Positions 56,390 to 64,000 of a DNA stretch of 64,000 nucleotides are shown here, in pieces. The notes beneath the pieces were generated by a model. That model had not been told where the DNA came from, did not search any database, and was given only the letters and a program-made list of their open reading frames with translations. Each line of letters starts with the position of its first letter. Within the stretch, counting starts at the first letter, position 1. A program made the translations under genes and the position numbers. Origin of the DNA: Colias croceus (Eukaryota; Arthropoda; Insecta; Lepidoptera; Pieridae); the NCBI RefSeq assembly GCF_905220415.1, contig NC_059541.1, forward strand, positions 446,501-510,500, in the 5' to 3' direction.

Positions 56390-57200
56390 GGTTTAAAGAC
56401 ATTTATTCCCGTTATAGAAACGTATGTTGCCGTTCGCCTTCCATAATTTGTTCGGATCTTCGGGAGGGCAAGATAGCTAGCTCGTCTATTAGGATAGTGG
56501 CGATTTGATGTTGAGATTATAATATTTGTATTTATGTTTTTATGTAGCGCTTTGCGGATGAACATACACGTATTATAAAAGTATAATTGTTTTAAATTCA
56601 TTATTTTAGTGTCGTCGTAGATTTTTTTTAGTTAAAAAAGGATAGTAAAAGATAGTTTTAATGATTTTATTTTGTAAAATTTGGAGTGGCGCTAATTTAT
56701 TTTTGTAAGCACTCCCCCATACTTCTATTAAATATTATTATATATCATTAGGTGCGGCTTTACTAACGTGTTGTAGATGGTGTGGCGTAATTTATGAGGA
56801 ATGCAAGAAGTAATATTACGCAGAGATCTAAGAAGTGCTGATAATTTATATTTTAGGTGGTCGATGTGATGATTCCATTTTTAACCGACTTCAAAAAAAG
56901 GAGGAGGTTATCAATTCGGCCGGTATATATATATATATTTTTTTTTATGTATGTACACCGATTACTCCGAGGTTTCTGAACCGATTTACGTGATTCTTTT
57001 TTTGTTCGATGCGGAATAGTGTCGAATTGGTCCCATAAAAATTTTATTCGGATAGGCCCAGTAGTTTTTATTTTATGAGCATTTTTGTCGGTAGGTATTT
57101 GTAAATTTTGCAAGTGCAAGTTTGAAGTCGGTTGTTTTTAACGCAGTTATCACTTGTAGAGAGCTGTCGATTCGCAAGCCTAGTAGATCGGGAGACATTG
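56390..57200 (-). pseudogene. 3' part of a CR1/jockey-type LINE in the left arm
   Basis: On the minus strand this matches 62430-62935 of the right arm, including the region encoding NLKQLYFYNTCMFIRKALH. The coding frame is broken, and the element is interrupted by the MITE at 56885-57137. The reverse transcriptase core found in the right arm is absent here, so an internal deletion or replacement separates this part from the ORF1 start at 57800-58140. Confidence 0.65.
56885..57137. mobile_element. MITE with CCGACTTCAAA ends
   Basis: Ends CCGACTTCAAA (56885-56895) and TTTGAAGTCGG (57121-57131), with TTAA on both sides (56881-56884 and 57138-57141). A common lepidopteran element; TTAA flanks would suit a piggyBac-type origin but the right end extends six bases past the inverted repeat. 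The mirrored position in the right arm (near 62440) lacks it. Confidence 0.7.
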
Positions 57201-57799
57201 ACACAAAATTTCGATTCATTTGTAATAGGATGGCGGTTCTACAGGGGTCTTAGTACGCAATGACAGAAAGAAAAATGATGGTGTGAACGCTGGTACCGGC
57301 GGCTTAGTCGCGTGGGCGTTAAACTCGTCGGAAAAATAGCGAAAGTGAAACGATTTGTGACACAAAAATTTTAGAATTTACCGATAGCCCATAAAAAAGA
57401 TGTAGACGGTAGTGTCATGCCATACTTTTCCGGTGTGACATAAAGCCCGCCATACCGACGCGAATGCGTTGATTTAAAAAAAAACAATTCAACCATTGTA
57501 TTGTGCAATTCAAATCGTATGCTTTTATATTCTTAATCATTTACTTTGTATTCTTTCATCATTAGTCACTAAAATTTATTTTGTTAACTTGCCAAATATA
57601 ATGTAACATGGAATTTGCAAGGGAAGGCACTGCTTTCTGAGATATAGGAATTACCTAGTTCAGAAGGCAGAGCAATATTGTAATGTTATATTTGAAGTTA
57701 CTAATAAATTTTATTTTATTTATTATTTTATTGGTACCGCCGAAATGATTTTGTTTAATTGAATGAAATGTTGAAATGAATGTTTAATTGAATGAATTT
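57201..57799. other. left-arm segment without a right-arm partner
   Basis: This interval has no obvious mirror copy. A part at about 57590-57730 ends in a long TTTTATTTTATTTATT tract and may be a retroposon tail. Confidence 0.35.
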
Positions 57800-58140
57800 T
57801 GTTTACTATTTGTTCATTTGAGCATACATATTTTTCAAATAATGTACTAATACGGCTCAACTCCGACCGAATATCCTTCATAATCATCACTACATCTGCA
57901 ATCTTGTTCTAGCGGTTGTTTCCGTTTTATGTAAGTAATTTAAGTATCAGTTGGCGTAGAACTCATAGAAAACGAACTTAGCTTCGATAGATCGGGATGC
58001 GATCCACCGGCAGTACCCACCCACCCAGCACCACTGCTGGTTAAACGTGTTGGCGATCTGCGTACACTCATATTTACTCCGCAATGGATAATTTGTGCAG
58101 GAATATGAGTCGTCATTTGTTTTTGACCTAAATCTAACAT
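57800..58140 (-). pseudogene. LINE ORF1 5' fragment, left arm
   Basis: The minus-strand ATG at 58140 opens MLDLGQKQMTTHIPAQIIHC and the frame includes GTAGGSHPDLSKLSSFS. The same text, with indels, starts at 60805 in the right arm. It is the start of a non-LTR element's first frame, broken after about 66 codons. A gag-like role in RNA binding is known for such frames; nothing functional remains here. Confidence 0.5.
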
Positions 58141-58234
58141 TTTAATTATTTTACCAGATTGATATCAGAATCAGGGCAAAGGCGAACGCTACACGTCAAT
58201 AAATAATTTATAATAATTATCTTGATATTTACTG

Positions 58235-58910
58235 ATGTATCTTGGGAGGGATCACAGCACACCCTACACCATCAATACGTATCGCGTCAGTACTGAAACA
58301 TTCTTTGTACGAGCCAGACGTGATGATAGCAAGATAAATATTGCGATGTAGGTCCTGGGATCAGATCACAAGGAGTTCCAGAAATCCAGCGATATACAGG
58401 GTTAGTTTTCAATGACCGGCCAAATTTTCAGAAATGGTTCAGAATCGATAACATTTTAGAACTAATGAAAAAAAAAACGTTTTTTTTTTAATTAGATTTC
58501 ATTCCTGTCCACCACTAAAAAGCGAACGTGTGGACATTACAAAAGCACAATTCAGTTCAACAACCTAGATAGGTAGAAGTTAGCACACACATAAACTTGG
58601 CAATGCGCGCACGCACACAAGTGCATTGATTCTAGGGGTGTTTACGATTTAGGAAATTTTTAAGACATTTTCAAATGAATGCTATTATTTTTATTTTATT
58701 TTATTCGACAATAATGTTTCAAATGTACCTTTGGTTTAATATCTAGATCTTAATTTTAAATTTTGGCAGGTCATTGAAAACTAACCCTGTATTGTGATCC
58801 GTCAATACACTACCCTACACGTCAATAAATATCGTAATCCGATAGTAAATATTGACGGATCACAATATGGATCTTACGTGTAGCGTTCGCCAAAGAGTTG
58901 CCCTGATTCA
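58235..58910. mobile_element. left-arm-specific insertion containing a MITE
   Basis: The mirrored text in the right arm jumps directly from AATCATCAG to TAAATATCAAG, so roughly this interval was added to the left arm only. It contains the MITE at 58397-58789 and a 17-bp perfect inverted repeat (58791-58807 with 58850-58866). Confidence 0.6.
58397..58789. mobile_element. mariner-like MITE with TA duplication
   Basis: Ends CAGGGTTAGTTTTCAATGACC (left) and its complement on the right, flanked by TA (58395-58396 and 58790-58791). 393 bp, non-coding. TA duplication is typical of Tc1/mariner. Confidence 0.75.
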
Positions 58911-59143
58911 AGAGGTAGGTTGTTATTTGTAGGATGCATACTACTTGAGAATTATCACCGTCGCTGTATGACGAAAGGTTCGTCCAAATATCTATCTTTT
59001 TAGGATTCCGTATTTTTAGTTTCACAACGTTTTCTGTAAGTTTCAATTGAATTACGGTCGACTTCTTCAACTTCCATAAAACTCAGGAGATTTTTTGCTA
59101 GCCCTAATTTCATATCCCCACGTCAATGTCATGCAAGTGCATA

Positions 59144-59520
59144 TAAATGGAACAGATCAACAAACTACTTATGATTTGGTATATAAAACGGAGTCAAGTA
59201 GTGTTTGAGCATTTCAAAATTTGAACCGTTACTGAGTCGAGTTCGTCTAGTCTAGGCGGATTTAGCAATGTATGGAACATTACCTCTCTATAATATGTTT
59301 GTGTACGGAGCCAACAAATACTGTAGTGTTTACGAAAAATTAATCTACGTTACTTAATATACAGTTTCGTTTTGTCGGATCAAATAAAGCTGTAATTTTG
59401 ATAATATAAATGGATTTGATCAACATACGACTTTGGATTTGGTATATAAAACGGAGCCAACAAGTGTTTATGGGTTTCTGAAATTCGGCCGTTACGGAGT
59501 CGATTCAGTTCGAGATCTTA
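59144..59520 (+). repeat. ~105-bp direct repeat inside the left arm
   Basis: Two diverged copies, 264 bp apart, share AAATGGA...GATCAACA..., GATTTGGTATATAAAACGGAG and GTTACGGAGTCGA-type text (59144 and 59408). The mirror pair lies in the right arm (about 60120-60480). A third partial copy of CGGAGCCAACAA occurs at 59317. Confidence 0.65.
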
Positions 59521-59699
59521 GCAATAAAAATGTTGAGTATATCAATTTCTCTATGAATACGTTTGGCAACATCGCCCAAATATTTGCGCCGTTGCCACTC
59601 CGGACAAGATCTATGCAACCGGAGTCGAGTAATAAGGGGGTAAAGGTGGAGTCAGGAATGCACGGCAGTCAGGCTGGATCAACTTAGTGCCCAAGTTGG

Positions 59700-59701
<2 letters not shown>

Positions 59702-59734
<33 letters not shown>

Positions 59735-59829
59735 TTATATATATATTATATATATATTTATATATATATTATTTATATTATATATATATTTATATATATA
59801 TTTATATATATATATATATATATATAATT

Positions 59830-59902
<73 letters not shown>
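59702..59902. repeat. (TA)n core of the inverted repeat
   Basis: About 200 bp almost entirely of alternating TA with a few AAATTTAT interruptions. It separates the two arms and is itself self-complementary. Confidence 0.9.
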
Positions 59903-59907
<5 letters not shown>

Positions 59908-60804
59908 CCAACTTGGGCACTAAGTTGATCCAGCCCGACTGCCGTGCATTCTTTACTCCACCTTTTCCCCCTTATTACTCGACTCCGGTTGCATAGATCT
60001 TGCCCGGAGTGGCAACGGCGCAAATTTTTGGGCGACGTTGCCAAACATATTCATGGAGAAATTGATGTACTCAACATTTTTATTGCTAAGATCTCGAACT
60101 GAATCGACTCCGTAACGGCCGAAATTCAGAAACCCATAAACACTTGTTGGCTCCGTTTTATATACCAAATCCAAAGTCGTATGTTGATCAGATCCATTTA
60201 TATTATCAAAATTACAGCTTTATTGGATCCGACAGAACGAAACTGTATATTAAGTAACGTAGATTAATTTTTCGTTAACACTACAGTACTTGTTGGCTCC
60301 GTACACAAACATATTATAGTTAGTTAATGTTCCATACATTTCTAAATCCGCCTAGACTAGACGAACTCGACTCCGTAACGGTTCAAATTTTGAAATGCTC
60401 AAACACTTCTTGACTCCGTTTTATATACCAAATCATAAGTCGTATGTTGATCTGTTCCATTTATATGCACTTGCATGACATTGACATGGGGATATGAAAT
60501 TAGGGCTAGCAAAAAATCTCCTGAGTTTTATGGAAGTTGAAGAAGTCGACCGTAATTCAATTGAAACTTATAGAAAACGTTGTGAAACTAAAAATACGGA
60601 ACCCTAAAAAGATAGATATTAGGACTAACCTTTCGTCATACAGTGACGGTGATAATTCTCAAGTAGTATGCATCCTACAAATAACAACCTACCTCTTGAA
60701 TCATCAGTAAATATCAAGATAATTATCATAATATTTATTGACGTGTAGCGTTCGCCTTTGCCCTGATTCTGATATCAATCTGTGAATCTGATAAAATAAT
60801 TAAA

Positions 60805-62968
60805 ATGTTAGATTTAGGTCAAACAAATGACGACTCATATTCCTGCACAAATTATCCATTGCGGAGTAAATATTAGTTTACGCAGATCGCCAACATGCAG
60901 TGGGTACTGCCGGTGGATCGCATCCCGATCTATCGAAGCTAAGTTCGTTTTCTACGAGTTCTACGCCAATTGATACTCAAATTACTTACAGAAAACGGAA
61001 ACAACCGCTAGAACAAGATTGCAGATTTAGTGATGATATGAAGGATATTCGGTCGGAGTTGAGCCGTATTTATTACTTGAAAAATATGTATGCTCAAATG
61101 AACAAATAGTAAACAAAATTCATGAAAACATTTCTGAGGTAGAAACACAAATTACCGAAATTAAATCGTCCAACGAACAATCCTTGAATTTAATTCGCCA
61201 AAATACGAATCAAATCAATGAAATTAATTAGTCATCAGCATGTATGATAATTACTGAACAAAACATATTGAAGAGTACTATTTCTCAATTAGAATCCCAG
61301 ATAAACCAGGGTGAGAGAAAAATAAAATCACTGGAATTAAATCTTCAATCAATAAATCAGTCAGCCAACCCATCGGGTTTTACGTCTAAAAATCAACTTC
61401 ATATAAATTAAAACTTAATCAAGGAACTACGGGCAGAAAGAGCCGCGAAAACAATGTAATTTTTGCTGGTTTCCCAGAATCGACATCTTATAACTCAGAG
61501 GAGAGGAAATCTTAAGACAACTACGAAATTTTAAAAATTACCTCACTAATAAGTTCAGACCTAAGTACCGAAGCTAGTAAAAATATATAATTATAAATAA
61601 CCTTATTCAAACTGTAGTACAGGTTTTGATGGTAATACTACAAAAGCAATTAAATGCATCAAAGAAAAATTAAATCATAGCTTAAGCGACTGTTTTAACC
61701 AAGCCATAAGTCAAAGACTTTTTCCGGACTCATTAGAAATAGCAAAGGTAACTCCTATCTATAAGAGTGGCTCAAAATTTGAACCTGGTAACTATAGGCC
61801 AATTTCGGTTTTGCCAGTATTGTCAAAAATATTGGAGAAGATTTTACACACGAGATTAGAAAAATATTTAGAATCATTTAATTTTATTTCAGTGCGTCAA
61901 TACGGATTTAAGCCAAAAAGTAACACTCTGTCAGCGACTATGGACCTAACTATTAAAATAAAACAGAACATTGACGCAAACAATATAGTTTTGGGAGTGT
62001 TTATTGACCTACAAAAGGCCTTCGATACCGTTTCTCACGAACTATTAATGAAGAAATTAACATCCATTAACATTAATGGTAAAGCAGAAATCATATTTAA
62101 AAAATCGATCACAAATAGTTAAAATAGATAACCACGATAGCATTCCCTTACCAATTACATATGGCATACCACAAGGTTTGATTCTAGGCCCATTGCTTTT
62201 TTTTAATTTATATTAATAATTTACAAGATTTAAAGCTAAAGGTCACCTAACACTTTATGCGGATGACACTTGTCTGTTTTATTTTGGTCCCTCTATACAT
62301 GACATGATAGCGCAAGCACAAAATGAATTAAATAAATGGTTTCAATGCAATCTACTTAAAATAAATATATCTAAATTCAAAGCTCATAACAAAATTATAA
62401 CCTAGATCTGCGAATCGGCAGCTCCCTGAAATGTAATTATCACATCGACCACCTAAAAAATAAATTATCAGCACTTCTTAGATCTCTGCGTAATATTACT
62501 TCTTGCATTCCTCATAAATTACGCCACACCATCTACAACACCTTAGTAAAGCCGCACCTAATGTATTTAATAGAAGTAGGGGGGAGTGCTTACAAAAATA
62601 AATTAGCGCCACTCCAAATTTTACAAAATAAAATCATAAAAACTGTCTTTAACTATCCTTTTTTAACTTCTACAAATAAAATCTACGACGACACTAAAAT
62701 AATGAATTTAAAACAATTATACTTTTATAATACGTGTATGTTCATCCGCAAAGCGCTACATAAAAACATAAATACAAATATTATAATCTCAACATCAAAT
62801 CGCCACTATCCTAAAGGACGAGCTAGCTATCTTGCCCTCCCGAAGATCCGAACAAATTATGGAAGGCGAACTGCAACATACGGTTTTGTAAAGGGAATAA
62901 ATTTCTTTAAACCTTCAAAATATGGCCAAGGCCGCAAGCGACCAATGGCTGAGCTCGGTGGGCTCTGA
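60805..62968 (+). pseudogene. degraded CR1/jockey-type LINE, right arm
   Basis: ORF1 starts at ATG 60805 and reads, with frameshifts and stops, into a glutamine/asparagine-rich coiled-coil part (about 61110-61430) and a RNNVIFAGFPES-like piece (about 61450). The reverse transcriptase follows: NYRPISVLPVLSKILEKI (about 61785), FIDLQKAFDTVSHELL motif A (about 62000), then, after a frameshift, GIPQG (62163) and YADDT (62256). A C-terminal frame at 62561-62968 contains the LQILQNKIIKTVF segment common at the end of this LINE type. No endonuclease domain is visible between ORF1 and RT, suggesting an internal deletion. It is inactive. Confidence 0.75.
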
Positions 62969-63204
62969 TTGGCTCATTTGAATCGGATCAACAAGAGCTA
63001 AAACGCAAAAAAGGTGGATTTGTATAAAAAGCACGTAATTATTATTATTACTGATCGTGACACTTGTGGCTCCGTTCGGATCCAAATACGGACGGTGGTG
63101 TGGCAATGGATCCACAAATACCAACCGGATCAACAAGTGAAAACGGATCAAATAATTACTAACTATATGGCACGTTTGATCAACATAGTGCCCATGGAGA
63201 TATC

Positions 63205-63239
<35 letters not shown>

Positions 63240-63811
63240 TATGTCCTCATTCTTTTCTTATCAGATTGTTGATCCCAATGCGAATGCATCACTTAAATTT
63301 TATAAAAGACAATTAAGAACATCAAAAATAAAGTGATACGTAAATATTTCACAGTGCAATATATTATGTAATTATACATTTATGAAAAAATAATTACATC
63401 AGATTTAATAATCGCAATTGTTTTGAATGTAAGTACATATGAATAAATGATTAAATCATAATATTAATAATCAGAATTGTTTTATTTCCCATTTGTTGCA
63501 ACCCTAGCATATTTTCATGTAGCAGCAGAAGTACCTACACTGGCGGCGCGGCGACATCAAAGGCATTGCCTAAACTAGGAAATACGTCAAATTTATAAAT
63601 TTTATTCCTTAATATTATTAAGATTTTTTAGGCTATTATAGCGTAGTAATTTTCACTTTTGCATGAAAGTGATACTGAAAACATCTGGCAATAACTTTTT
63701 GAGTGGGACACGAAAAGAGCCCTCTCAGATATAAACCCTAGACTATTTGAATGCTAGTAACTATATTAAATAAAAATACTATAGGCTAGAGTGAGAATAA
63801 TAGTGATATAT

Positions 63812-63825
63812 AGGGAAAAAAGATA
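63812..63825. other. empty copia target site
   Basis: Reads AGTGATATATAGGG; its complement CCCTATATATCACT equals the left-arm flanks joined with a single copy of ATATA. It is the unoccupied counterpart of the copia insertion at 50923-55453. Confidence 0.85.
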
Positions 63826-64000
63826 GCTACAGAGATAGTACATGCATAGATCTGACCATGTAGTAGCTCTAAGTTTTGTTGTCTGCTGAAGTCTGTACGC
63901 AATGAAAATGTCTGCCGTTTCGAAAATAAGTTTTTAAGACCCTAATAAATAAAATATATGAATGGCAGATCTGGTCAATTACTTTCAAAATTGTATTTTT

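Larger units (their letters stand above)
50733..59702. repeat. left arm of a large inverted repeat
   Basis: Read in reverse complement this arm matches 59903-64000. Matching landmarks: 50733-50772 with 63961-64000; the copia insertion point with 63812-63825; 56110-56390 with 62930-63200; 57800-58150 with 60770-61110; 59090-59230 with 60350-60540; 59430-59700 with 59903-60180. The arm is enlarged by a copia element, a MITE (56885-57137) and the 58235-58910 insertion. Substitutions are frequent, so this is an old duplication and not a single-read artefact. Confidence 0.85.
59903..64000. repeat. right arm of the large inverted repeat (continues past the window)
   Basis: Reverse complement of the left arm with substitutions and indels. 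Beginning with CCAACTTGGGCACTAAGTTG next to the TA core, it matches outward to the last base of the window, where AAAATTGTATTTTT pairs with 50733 onwards. It lacks the copia element and the two left-arm MITEs. Confidence 0.85.

Noticed and set aside
59735..60044. Open frames made of alternating tyrosine and isoleucine
   Set aside because: They are translations of the TA microsatellite.
50733..64000. Hairpin assembly artefact
   Set aside because: The arms differ by many substitutions and by arm-specific insertions, including one with its empty site preserved in the other arm, so they cannot be one molecule read twice.
50733..64000. Polinton/Maverick or another giant transposon
   Set aside because: No polymerase B, integrase or capsid frame belongs to the arms themselves; the only integrase is in the copia element.

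Overview
The window looks like AT-rich nuclear DNA of a moth or butterfly. The grounds are several interspersed repeats whose ends I recognise as typical of Lepidoptera (small non-autonomous Helitrons, MITEs with terminal CCGACTTCAAA, a tRNA-derived SINE), an animal phospholipid-synthesis gene split by large introns, and an intact Ty1/copia retrotransposon. Nothing looks bacterial or organellar. Most open frames in the window lie inside repeats and are not genes.

Layout. 1-9.6 kb: AT-rich DNA with small insertions: two short Helitrons, a 5'-truncated R4/Dong-like LINE fragment with a 23-bp target-site duplication, and two MITE-like elements. 9,625-31,245: a head-to-tail array of seven large non-autonomous Helitron-like units of about 2.7-4.2 kb. 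Each has a 5' half built from five diverged ~262-bp repeats, then a 115-bp minisatellite, then a ~190-bp repeat whose monomers carry a terminator-like hairpin, and finally the same terminal hairpin plus CTAG. 31.2-34.3 kb: small repeats and one candidate first coding exon of an unidentified minus-strand gene.

34.4-45.0 kb: the 3' half of a minus-strand choline/ethanolamine phosphotransferase gene (CEPT1 family). Eight coding exons are readable. Three of them (42916-43041, 40772-40903, 40303-40434) are alternative versions of the same protein segment. All enter in phase 0, end in the same G-K-N-G-S-T-V-A, and can each join the same flanking exons, so this is a probable three-way mutually exclusive cassette. 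A 60-66-bp minisatellite ends about 20 bp from one cassette exon. The donor of the penultimate exon is repeated twice downstream in a diverged tandem repeat. The 5' exons with the CDP-alcohol phosphotransferase catalytic motif were not found here and should lie further right.

50.6-64 kb: a transposon island organised as a large imperfect inverted repeat, with arms of about 4 kb around a (TA)n core near 59.8 kb. Both arms carry mirrored remains of the same CR1/jockey-type LINE. The left arm holds a nearly pristine copia element (LTRs differing at one base, complete Gag-Pol frame), and the right arm preserves the matching empty target site. The right arm runs off the window.

The strongest candidates for something undescribed are the three-way exon cassette in the phosphotransferase gene, and the tandem Helitron array with its exact CTAG|TC junction and internal arrays of terminator-like hairpins.
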